Position numbers and translations under genes: made by a program. From the NCBI GenBank assembly GCA_015956445.1, contig WIUZ02000003.1, forward strand, positions 868,001 through 932,000: DNA of 64,000 bases. The letters run 5' to 3'. Shown here in pieces: positions 47,460 to 57,754 of this stretch; the first letter of the stretch is position 1, and each line of letters starts with the position of its first letter. The notes beneath the pieces are model-generated. The model made no database searches. It was not told where the DNA came from and saw nothing but the letters and a program-made list of their open reading frames with translations. The stretch comes from Thelephora terrestris. Its lineage: Eukaryota > Basidiomycota > Agaricomycetes > Thelephorales > Thelephoraceae.

Positions 47460-48560
47460 ACGATCGCATGACAGCGTCATACGAACCCTGAGGGGACAAC
47501 CCAGTCATTGAAGTGGGACAGAAGATGCACCGAACAGTACCCACCTCGAAGTTTGCCAGACTCAAGCCAATTTCGCCGAAACAACTATCCCGATTTTCAT
47601 AACCTCCGGCAGTAAGTACTTCGGCCAATCGTACATTTCGGTATTCTTCTTCCGCAGTGAACAAGAGTAGGCACTTACGCGAATCGAGCGATAATCCCAG
47701 AGAAGACGATCGAGTTCTAGCCACTGATCCCGAACCGCGTTGGGCCATGAGGTTAATGATATCGTTGGAAAATTTGGTGGTTGAATATCAAGGTTTTGAG
47801 CGCAAGGATGATCCGTTCGACTGTCGACGATGTGGGAACCGGACGGAAGAAAACACACACGCGAGCCTTGCAACTTTCGAGAGGTCGACCTAAGGCGGGG
47901 TGGCGAAATCTAAAAACAGTGGTGAGTGATGAATTAAGCAGAGACACAATACAGACGTACCACGGAAGGTATACAGCACTCAGGTATTCAAGCGCGTCAT
48001 AATATCGATCCACCAAGCATTCATCCACTTGAGGCCACCCCCGCAACATTATAACCGCTCCGGTTTACGGATGTGAAAGCCTTTCAGTAGGCCTAACCTC
48101 GCGTCCCCCATCGCAGCGAACAGGGCACGTGCACCAGACCATTGAAGGCGAGGGGGTGGGGTGTGGAAGGGCTGTCCCGCTATACGTGGCAATCAACGCG
48201 CTCCACTCATAAATTTCGCTAAGGTGAAAAAGAAGCGCTCAAAATGCAGAATACTGTACATCGGCCTACGTCTATCTCCCTCATTTTTATCAACCACCAT
48301 CTATCTCATCCGCTCACATCCATCAACATCATTTTGCCTCGACAAACTTGTTGGTGGGGGTCACGTTTTCCTAGGCACGGAAGGGTGGGAGTTCCGATGA
48401 GCGGGAGTGAAGGTTGAGCCCTAGCGGCAGTCGACAACGCGTCGACATCGAAAGCACTGTCATCGCCCGTGCCATAGACGTCCAAAGCTAGACCATTAAA
48501 TGAGGGAGGGTAGAAGGCCGGTCAAAGATCTGAGACCTGATCGACCATCCACGCTCGAGC
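47460..48560 (-). pseudogene. family-F relic, copy 5
   Basis: Minus-strand pieces include ALDVYGTGDDSAFDVDAL (48.45 kb), YLSAVYLPWYVCIVSLL and RPLESCKARVCVFFRPVP (47.8-48.0 kb). The region 48.1-48.36 kb carries an unrelated T-rich stretch that splits it. Confidence 0.5.
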
Positions 48561-48645
48561 TCGTTTCGTCTTAGCTTTGTTCACCTTCAATGACGCCTGT
48601 CCCCAGCGGCGCCCGCTCATTATCATTCCCGATAACGTTCCTAAG

Positions 48646-49330
48646 CTAGCACCTCCAGCTACTTTGCGCAAGTTTCTCGCTCCCCATAGCATATATTCGA
48701 GTCCGGCGACATAAAGCGGGGATGTGGTCTGGGGACATACGGCAGGACTCAGATCTGCATGGCAGGGGCAACAGCATTGTGGGCGATATCTGATAAGGTG
48801 CCACAGCAATTATGCGCCGCTTGTGAGGTGAACCCGAGTGCCACTGCTCAATACGAGGCCTTACATCCTGGGGACACGATACGAACCTATTCAAGACGTT
48901 ACGTCTGTTGTGCGGGTGGATTTTCTCCCAGCCTTCCACATTGTGCCTGATAAGTTGATCCAAACGACTTCTGAATCGCAACGCCTCTACAGCAACACCC
49001 TCCCCTTGTCCAGCACCCCAACACCCCAGATAATCATTTAGTACCACGACCTCTGAGCGGGATTGAAAATAGTGTCGGAGGTCCAGATTTCACGCTCAGC
49101 TCCACAGCGAACCGTTTTGCTGATTTCCAATGCTTCTAGACCAAGTGGGAGTGGCCTGACATATATTGGGGTGCTAGAGCTTCTCGTGCCGTCGTAGCGA
49201 AACTGCCAGGTCCGTTAGGCGCGCAAGCGATCGAGACGCGTACTCATTCGCTGTGGTGGTGACAGGGTGAGGCCCACCTTCCGCGCTCAAAATCCGGCTG
49301 TTCGCACTTACAGAAATTTCAGATGCTCAG
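48646..49330 (-). pseudogene. family-P relic, copy 5
   Basis: Minus-strand frame LRFRSRLDQLIRHNVEGWEK and the 49.1 kb block (GCTCCACAGCG...CTTCTAGACCAAGTGGGAGTGG) match copy 1. Longest single open piece of this family, but the start lacks support. Confidence 0.4.
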
Positions 49331-50172
49331 GGGGAGGCATCCGTTCGCCTCACAGTCACGAGTAGGTGATTCACTTGCCCGCGCAGGACATGCGACCAGA
49401 CAAGCCAGTCCACCCGCGATTTTCCTTAAAATGCAGTCCGTCAGGCTCTGCAAGAAGGAACACAATAAACGACCAGGCATATTGGACGCTGTGAGAAAAG
49501 TGGAGGCTGAGTCTCGACGCGGTACATTCTTGGTTCTCTTTCAATTCCCGAACAGGCCTCTGATTAGACGAAGGTCGGGTACAATTCCATAGAGTTCACT
49601 ACGGACGCATACCGATCATTTGGCCATGGGTTCAACTTTCTGTTCTGGGGGAAGCTATTGATTTGGCCTCCGTTCGCGGGGGTCACGCCGATATGCAGAA
49701 TCCTAGCTTTGAAGCCTTCTAAGTCCCATGATTGATTAATGCCATTGGTTCGTTCCGCTTCCCTTTGATTATCCCCTGTGTATCAGCGCTTCGAGGTGAC
49801 ACTTTAATTCTAGCCAAACTGTGGCGAATGATCAAGTGTCAATAAGCTAAGCTTTTGCTATGGTCTGTCGCAGGATGACGGTCCACACCTTCCGTCCCAA
49901 CGTCCGAACTCCAATCTGCTGAGCAAGGTCACGACGTTATCGCATGTCGGTTCCACACCGTCGGAGAACGAAGGATCTACATAGCGCGTCGTCGTCGGAA
50001 CACGGTTCTTAGGGATGCGGTGGCCTCATCCTGAACGCAGGGGCTTTGGCGCTCGCCATGTTAGGTCAAGGTCGGTGGCGTACGCCGTCATGCGGTCCAG
50101 AAGCCCGTAGTCTCCGGACGATTACCTGCCCCAGTTGGAACGACGGCCGAAATTTCCTCTCTTCCAGTGACA
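49331..50172. other. upstream module of type-B kinase at 50173
   Basis: It aligns with the upstream modules at 14.9-15.5, 29.4-30.0 and 54.0-54.7 kb. At the place of the TATA element it reads GGTCCAGAAGCCCGTAGTCTCC: the CCCGTAGTCT start block is kept while CATATAAG has been lost. No gene. Confidence 0.5.
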
Positions 50173-51746
50173 ATGACCTCTAGGAAAGTCCCCACCCCGC
50201 TCTGGCTTAGTGATGTCGTCAACTGGGATGGGAGTTCTCCGGATATAGACCAGCTGTTGACCACCGCATTCGCAGCCAAGGACTATTTGGAAAGCATCAA
50301 AGATCTCAAGGCGCGGGGTATCGAACCGCTGTTGTACATCAACACTTTGGACAAGGTCTGTCCACAATTGATAAAATCACACCAGGCCTCGCTTTTGACA
50401 AGTTTGAAGGCCTTTGACGTCCTTCCAGTTGATTCTGATATGCAACGACGGTGCCTACGAGCGTTGAGAAAGACATGTGGATTATACGGAATCCTCCCTG
50501 ATTCGTACACAGTCACCTACCCGCTCAGCAAGCCTAACCAACGACCGTTCACACGCGGAGGATTCTGTGATATTTGGAAACTCACCGACGAAACGAACGA
50601 AAAAGCTTATGCGGTCAAATCGCTTCGTGTGTATGAAAAAGATGATCCGATCGAGAAAATCCGTAAGGTACGAAGTCCCCTGCAAATGTGACTTGATCGA
50701 GGACTTGACCCTACGACGTCTTGGTGTAGAGATATTGCAAGGAAGTAATCGTCTGCAAGCGGGTGAAACATGAAAACGTTCTAACAATTGAAGGCGTGGC
50801 TTCAAACATATTTGAATTCTGCATGGTGTCTGAGTGGATGAAACGTGGAAACATCCTGGATCATGTGAAAGCAGATCCAACAGCCAATCGCCTAGAATTG
50901 GTGTGGGATCCGACGTGTCGGCGGTCTTATACTAAGCTGACCGGAGCGCACACAGTTGATCGGAGTGGCCCGCGGCCTCGACTATTTACACCGCAACGAA
51001 ATTGTTCATGGAGATCTCAAGAGTGTGCGTCGAGGTTGTCTTCTTTGCTTTTTTCCAACCGACTCATCATGTTTCCAGGCGAATATCCTCATTGATGAGG
51101 GAGGCAGTCCCCGCCTATCTGACTTCGGCCTCTGTTCAATCACAAAGAATATAGAAACAGTTAACGCCTCGACCCCAAACAGTGGCGTCACGTACCGTTA
51201 CTGTGCCCCGGAGCTCCTTGAGACAGGGGAGGTCGCGAAGGTTAAGAATACAAAAGCCACAAACAAGTCAGACGTATATTCCTACTCAATGGTCGTTGTC
51301 GAGGTACGCCTGACCTCTGAAAGAAGATGATACTGTCCTGATTAGCTCTGTTTCCAGTTAGTGACTGGGAGTGTGCCCTTCCCAGACTCCACAGATTACA
51401 ATATTATCCACATGGTAACAAAGGGCAAACGACCACCTAAGCCTCCTCGCTTCGATGCACCAGGGACTTCCAAGGCGGTCTGGGAAGTCGCAAAGAAGTG
51501 CTGGCATGGTACAGCGGACAAGCGACCGGAGGCCGTGCAAGTCCTCCAGTGCCTCAATGGCATTAAAAACGGTGGTGAGCGCACGCACGGGGAATGCTCA
51601 ATTTTGGGATCGGAAAAATTGACCAACTTGTAGTTGAAGGTGGCGATATGTCGTCCCTGTGGAAGCGAATGTGGCGGTCCGTGCTCAATTCAATGCCGTT
51701 CCGCTCCAAAGGCCAGGACACCTACCTCTCGTCCCGAGGTGTTTGA
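50173..51746 (+). CDS. type-B TKL-like kinase, canonical residues
   Basis: Seven exons: 50173-50355, 50410-50667, 50730-50900, 50956-51024, 51079-51303, 51358-51574 and 51634-51746 (411 aa). The ATG of MTSRKVPTPLW is chosen because an upstream in-frame GTG is not a eukaryotic start. N-domain LWLSDVVNWDG; glycine loop GGFCDIWK; YAVKSL; HGDLKS; ANILIDEGG; DFG; APE; CWHGTADKRPEA. The last exon is longer than in the 404-residue members (MWRSVLNSMPFRSKG...). Closest in the window to the kinase half of the gene at 43216-47013, which differs by the loss of the catalytic Asp. The TATA of the conserved promoter is degenerate, so expression may differ. Confidence 0.9.
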
Positions 51747-51834
51747 TGTGTAGTGAATTTGGCGGAACGATAGTGCCACTCTAACCTTTTTCGCAATAGA
51801 TAAACAGATAACAGGTAACAAGATATTAGTTAAT

Positions 51835-51930
51835 TTCACTAGAATGAAGGTCGTGCACATTATCACCCGGTTTCGCCTCAAACGGTAATGCCCGCACCGG
51901 GTGTAACCATGAGCAATGAAAGTTGTTGTT
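51835..51930 (+). repeat. type-B 3' tail repeat
   Basis: AAGATATTAGTTAATTTCACTAGAATGAAGGTCGTGCAC followed by GGTTTCGCCTCAAACGGTAATGCCCG. Confidence 0.6.
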
Positions 51931-52079
51931 TTCCGAAGATTGCCATTGGCAACTGGCAGCATCTCGGGTTAAACTTCGCCTCTGTAACCTCCTTGAGCCC
52001 CCACAAACCTGTCCGTGCAGTGGCCCCTCGACAGAAGGGCCTGGGGTATCGATGCAGAGGTGGACGCATATTTGAACGG

Positions 52080-52270
52080 GGTAGACGGGTGGCAAGCTGG
52101 TTGCATCCTGGATGGATAGAGGGCGGCGGTTCGTCCGCATTCTGCTGTTGGCTCCTAGAAGTTAAGAAAGCAAGGAAAGGAGGTTGGACTAGGCCTTCGT
52201 TGGCAGGGTTGGCTCATCAGGGGGTGATGAGTTGGAGAGCGAGCGACATTTGAGAGTGTGAGGAATTCCT
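52080..52270 (-). pseudogene. STE12 relic 4 (N-terminal region only)
   Basis: CTGGTTGCATCCTGGATGGATAGAG...GTTCGTCCGCATTCTGCTGTTGGCT...GTTGGACTAGGCCTTCGTTGGCAGGGTTG corresponds to 60446-60560 of the intact gene (TGGTTGCATCCTGGATGGATGAGCAG...GTTCGTCCGCATCTTGTTCTTGGCT...). The remainder of STE12 is absent here. Confidence 0.75.
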
Positions 52271-52289
52271 GCAAGTATCTGACACTATT

Positions 52290-53290
52290 GACGGGTGTCG
52301 TACCGCCAAACCCATTTTTTACCACTGGTAGGTGCTTGGGAGGGATCACAGTGGTGGACGAGAAGAAGGCAGATGTGTGCGAGTCTTTCCGCTTTCAAGA
52401 AGGCGATCCGAAGTGGCAGACTTGAGCTACGGAGAGTGATAAGGAGTAAATCAAACGAGGGCATGGCCGCAGAGAGACGTACCACACAAGAGATACAACA
52501 CTCAGAGATACTCAAGCACATCAGAATATCGATCCACCGAGCGTTGGTCCATTTGAGGCCTTCCCTCAAGCATCACGACCACTCCAATTCACGGAGTTTG
52601 AACGTTTGGACAGCAATTATGGAGGCGCCAAAATCAAACATCCTCGTCATTGCGCGTTCCATACGCGTTCAAAGCCAGGTCCTCGATGTGGAAGAGCGGA
52701 GATCAGGTTGAAATCTGCTGATTGAGAGGGTGCCGGAAGCCACGAAGGGAGATTCCAGGCGAGATGAAATGGTAACTTGAACAAGAAGGATGTCGGCTTC
52801 GGGCGCGAAACTCCACCCGTGTCACGAGAAAACGCTCAAATGCAAACGTCACCTCCTGCGCCCGCAACCGTGATGACTTCCAGCCAATCGACCAGCAGGG
52901 TGTCGTAGAATATTTCAGAAGTCCATTTCTGCGACTCGAGGTTAGCCGCGAGGAGGCTAAACACGATGCTGGCAAGAAGGTGCGTTCGGGTGGGTGGAGT
53001 TTGGAGATCTGAGAATTCAGAGGCGAGGAAGGCGCGATTTAGAAGGGGACGATACCTTAGGGGAACGACGCGGCGAGGTGCATCGATTTCGCCTTCAACT
53101 TGGTTCGATCGGCCACCCACACTCCGCGGCCAGTGGCGCCTACTCATTGAAATTCTCGATAAAATCTCTGAGCTATAGCGCGGAGCGGGGGGCACAGGGC
53201 TCGGACATGAACGTGGACGTTGGCAGACACTGCGTCCTTCAGCTAGTGGAATGAGGGGAGTTCGAAGGACTCCGGATGACGACGTTGACA
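52290..53290 (-). pseudogene. family-F relic, copy 6
   Basis: Pieces: LLASIVFSLLAANLES (52.95 kb; compare ELLASIEFDSVANLE at 13.9 kb), ISLRGFRHPLNQQ (52.72 kb), HIEDLALNAYGTRNDED (52.66 kb), with a possible upstream N-terminal part SSEILSRISMSRRHWP (~53.2 kb). Longest family-F copy; frames still discontinuous. Confidence 0.5.
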
Positions 53291-53479
53291 TACTAGACTA
53301 GGTATGTCTAGTATTCTCATAGCGGTGGCGTATTCGCCTCGTGGGGTGACCTTGCACTTATCGGTTGTACGCGCAACGCAGGTTGTGACCCGTGTATTCG
53401 TCGTTTTAGAATTAAACCGAGTCCACCAGTCATATCCCTCGAGCGTGATGGCGCGACAGACCACTCTTTCGGCCTTATG

Positions 53480-54600
53480 GACGAGGCACTGCAGATGCCC
53501 AACACAGGTTCTTGCGGCCCAAGAACACGATGCGAACCTTTGAAGAGGAACCGCCAGCGATGCGATAGAACAGGTTTACTCCATGCCTGCTGGGTTGTGC
53601 TCGGTAAGTTAATCCAAACAACTTCTGAACCATAACGTCGAACGATGCGATCTCACCTCGAAGTCACCAGCTGAACGGGTCGCCGTGGCGCCGAGCCTGA
53701 AATTTAGACACCCGACCCTATTTCGATCTTTCTCGCTTTTATGTCTTACAAAAACCTCAGATATTCACGGAGATGCATCCGTTTGACTCTCAAAGTGGCC
53801 AACAGGTGATAACCCTGTCCACGCAGAATATGTGACGGAACAAGCCATAACCTGCGATTTAGTCCAAAAGCAGGGAGGGAGTCAATAAACGGCTGGACAT
53901 GACGGAACTTCTGATGGAACTCGAGGCTGGGCCGGGAGGCGGTACTTCCTCGTTCTCGTTTAAATTATTTGCATTCTCAAAAGGCGTGCAGGAAGGTACG
54001 GCACTTGTGGCTCTATTGAATGCATTCTTCGAATCCCGAATAAGCCTCCAAAGCACAGCCTGCGGGAGTTCAGGCACAATCCGATAAGATCCATCACTGA
54101 CGCATACCATCTTGTCTTGTCTTCGGTCGTGTGTTCGAAATTCATTCTGTTTTGTAGGCTGCTGTGCTCGGGTTCAAGTCGGATTAATCCTCATGTGCAA
54201 GTCGTGTGATGTGGAAATCCTGTGCATGTGGGTGCTTCAAGTCTCGCGCTAACGTTGTATCGTCCGCGTTTATCCTGTGGAACCGCCATGGGAGGGACGT
54301 ACTAAAAGCAGGCTCCAGTGAGTGATGAAGGTTGGGATCTAATAGCTTTTGCTGTGCGTACATGCAACCTGCAGTTGGCACGATGACCGCCCACGCCTCT
54401 CATTGCAGAAGTCCGAACTCAAATCCCCTGAGCATGGATGAAACATCTTGATAGCTATGCTTCACGCTACTCAAGAGGGGAAGACCGACGAAACCCATTG
54501 CCATCGAAACTTGACTCTTACGCACGCAGTGAACCCATGGTGAATGCGAGACTTCGGTTCTTACCATGTCGCGTCAGAGATCAGTCGCATGCGCCGGCGC
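53480..54600. other. family-P relic, copy 6, and upstream module
   Basis: 53480-53870 holds the most degraded family-P block (CCCAAGAACACGATGCGAACC is shared with 10.4 and 48.88 kb). 53.9-54.6 kb is the upstream module (CTCGAGGCTGGGCCGGGAGGCGGTAC; compare CTCGAGGGTGGGTCTGGTCGTGGTAC at 29.4 kb). No intact gene. Confidence 0.45.
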
Positions 54601-54604
54601 CCTA

Positions 54605-54616
54605 TCCATATAAAAC
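54605..54616 (+). promoter_or_regulatory. TATA-type core promoter of type-B kinase
   Basis: TCCATATAAAAC followed by TCGTAGCGTCTGGACAATACC; same position and layout as the other type-B promoters, ~65 bp before the ATG. Confidence 0.6.
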
Positions 54617-54678
54617 TCGTAGCGTCTGGACAATACCTCCCCTGACAGAACGTCAAAACGTCCTCTCTTCCTGTGACG

Positions 54679-56226
54679 ATGACCTCTGACACAATCCGTG
54701 ACACCCCACTCTGGCTGGATACTGTCGTCAACTGGGATGGGAACTCTCCAGACATTCACCAGGCGTTGATCGCCGGATTTGAAGCCGAGGACTATCTGAC
54801 ATGCATCAAAGGTCTCGAGGAGCGAGGTATTGAACCGGTATCGTACATCAACAATTTAGATAAGGTCCGTGCACGCTCGATTTCAGCGCACTAGGTCCGG
54901 TTTCTGATAAATTTGGGACAGGTCATCAATAGCCTTCCATCTGATTCAGATTTCCGACAGCAGTGCCTGCGAGCGCTGAGAAAGACGTGTGGATTACATG
55001 GAATCCTCCCTGATTCGTACACGATAACCTACGCGCTCAACAAGACTGGAGGACGGGCGATTGCGAATGGGTCATTCGCTGATGTCTGGAAAGTCACCAA
55101 TGGGAATGACGAAGTTTTTGCGGTCAAAGTGCTCCGTGTGACCGAGCAAGAACTCGAACAGATCAAGAAGGTATGGAATTCCCTCCAAACCTAACTAGAT
55201 CGAGGAGCTGACGTGCGACCTTTTGGTGTAGACGTATTGCAAGGAAGTAGTCGTCTTCAAGCGGGTGGACCATCAGAACGTTTTGTCAATCGAAGGAGTG
55301 GCTCCTACACTATTTGAATTCTGCATGGTCTCTCGGTGGATGGAGCATGGAAACATGTCGGATTATCTGAACGAACATCCAGGAGCCAATCGCCTGGAAT
55401 TGGTGAGTCCAACGAATCGGCGGTCTTATTCTGAGATAACCCGGAGAGCGCCCACAGTTGATCGGAGTCGCCCACGGTCTCAACTACCTACATTGCAACC
55501 AAGTCGTCCACGGAGATCTCAAGAGTGTGCGCGGAGGTCACGCTCTTTTCTCTTCTTCAACTGATTTGCTATCTTTCCCAGTCAAATGTCCTCATTGATA
55601 CAGGTGGCATTCCCCGCATCTGCGACTATGGGCTCAGTTCGACTACGAGAAACGACTGTTCGGTCAATGCCTCGACCCCAAATCACGGAAGCACGTTCCG
55701 ATACCGCGCCCCGGAGCTCCTTGACACCGAGAAGGCCGCAGAGACCAAGAAAAAAAGACCGACGAGCAAGTCGGACGTATATTCCCTGTCGATGGTCATC
55801 GTAGAGGTACACCCGTCCGTCCTCTGAAAGAAGATCACCTAATCCCTGATTTGCTTCGTTTCCAGCTGGTGACCGGAAAGGTGCCTTTCGCAGGCCTCAC
55901 AGATTACAATGCCGTCCGCCTGGTTTCAAAGGGCAAACGACCAACAAAGCCTCGCCGCTTTGATTTCCCCGGGACTTCCGAAGCTGTCTGGAAGGTCGCG
56001 GAGAAGTGCTGGCACAGTAAAGCAGACAGGCGACCGGAGGTTAAGGGCGTCCTCCTGGACTTCGATAAAATTACTAACTCTGGTGAGTGCACACACGGAC
56101 CGTGCTCCTGTTTAGGATGCGAAAAGCTTACTGGTCGCAGTTGAAGGTGGTGACGGTCAGTCCACGTGGAAGCGGATGTGGCACTACGTGTCCAACAGAA
56201 TGCCATTCCGCTTCGGAGACTCTTAG
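54679..56226 (+). CDS. type-B TKL-like kinase with DYG motif
   Basis: Seven exons: 54679-54864, 54922-55170, 55232-55402, 55458-55526, 55582-55806, 55866-56082 and 56141-56226 (400 aa). N-domain LWLDTVVNWDGNS; KTCGLHGILPDSY; glycine loop NGSFADVWK; FAVKVL; hinge VSRWMEHGN; HGDLKS; SNVLIDTGG; DYG in place of DFG (as in the first array member at 11614); APE; CWHSKADRRPEV; tail WKRMWHYVSNRMPFRFGD. Lys and catalytic Asp are intact, so activity is plausible despite DYG. It is the last kinase of the array and lies 1.5 kb from the 3' end of the convergent intact STE12. Confidence 0.9.
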
Positions 56227-56339
56227 GCTTTCTACCTCTGATTCCAAAGTGCCGAATGTGTAATTTGTTCCGCGGTATGATTGTACCGTCCTGGCCATTC
56301 GTGATGTGTAGTCGAAAATATCATCTATGAGGGTATATC

Positions 56340-56480
56340 CCTCATGACAGCGCCCCTGAATGAAGGTCACCCAGGGTTCAGCGGCTTCGCTTCAAACGGA
56401 CATGCCCGACGCCGAGTGCGGCCATGGGGAACGGAAATCGTGCCCAACCACAAAGCGCCAAAAAGTTCGATCAGCACCCT
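56340..56480 (+). repeat. type-B 3' tail repeat
   Basis: TGAATGAAGGTCACCCAGGGTTCAGCGGCTTCGCTTCAAACGGACATGCCCGACGCCGAG, followed by AACGGAAATCGTGCCCAACCACAAAGCGCC; same block as after the other type-B kinases. Confidence 0.65.
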
Positions 56481-57754
56481 GGGCTGCTATGGAGATTACA
56501 ATGCCCTGACATTAACATGGTCCTGGAATCATCCCGGCAGGTCCATCAACAGGTAAGTATCATAACGTTCTCAACTCGCCTAACTAGGCCCTATGTGGCA
56601 AAGCAACGACACGGCAACAAAGATGGTTTCGTTACGGCGTGATTGAGATCAGATTGCACAGGCGGTGAGAGCGGGCAAGAGTCGGCGCAATCCAGCTGGG
56701 CAGAAAGCGCCTGTCGATCGGTCACACCGAGCGAAGGTTTTCCGTGTCATATCAAATCTGTAAATCACTTGTATCGGAGGCAGACGAAACGCCACGTATT
56801 CTCGGGAAGGGACCAGGGAGGAAGGCGAGGAAGGGAGACGGGCCAACAACGGGGGTCAGGGCAAGGAGTGAGTGAGATCGATAGAGCAAAGCGTGACACG
56901 AGAGGACTCGGGGAATGGCCGGTGGCCGAGCAAGGGCAACCGTGCACATACCGGTACCACAGCAGAAAAACACTTGAAGAACAGGTCACGCATTCCTCTC
57001 TTCACATGAGTGAAACAAATGGAGCTCACCAGAACCAGGTTAAAAGACCCAACTGAAAGGATGGACCACCGCCTGTCAACAAACCCGGGAATGATGAGAG
57101 GGGCATGGCAAGAGGGGCTCGGGAGGGGACCCAGCGGGATGGGACGTTGGATAAATAATTAAACGAATTGACTACACATAAGAACGAACAATATGGTAAG
57201 GGAGAAAAGAAATACGACCGTACTTGTGTACACTGCATGACAAAAAAAACATCGAGAGGAAAACTCAGGCGACGTGGAAGGTGCGAAGGAATATGATAGC
57301 GAACGCGGGAGGGGAACGGCCGCAACACATCTTTCCAAGCTCCCCTGCGTTATAGATAAATATTTTAGAGACCGGAATGACGATGAGGAAATAGCGGAGA
57401 GCAAGGGCGAAAAAAAAATTTCTCGACAGAAGAAATATAATTAAGAGGAGGTGCGTTCGAGAGTCAACGGTCTTTCGAGAGAATACAAAATCCCATGGGA
57501 GCATGAGACGAGAGACAGCCCATAATAGGGTATTTTGATACACAGGAAATGACGGCGTGGGGATGGATGGTGGGGGGTCGATTAGCGAAGTAAAGTTTCT
57601 GGGGTGGGGAGGAAAGATATACAGTTGTGTTGCGATTATAAAAAGGGGATAGGATAACCGTAAAGTCTGATCAGGACAAAGTACAGGGAAACACCTTCCA
57701 TACGTCGGGCGGACCTCCGCGGAGACAGTGTGGGGTGAGGTTGAACGAGAGCCG
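56481..57754. other. convergent intergenic region, STE12 3' flank
   Basis: No gene seen. 57.1-57.7 kb is the STE12 3' flank whose decayed copies at 23.48 and 39.29 kb show how far the duplicated unit extended. Hydrophobic minus-strand frames here come from T- and C-rich untranslated sequence. Confidence 0.5.

Noticed and set aside
57159-57404. Hydrophobic minus-strand frames as a membrane protein
   Set aside because: They lie in the STE12 3' flank, are T-rich, and the relic copies of this flank do not conserve the frame.
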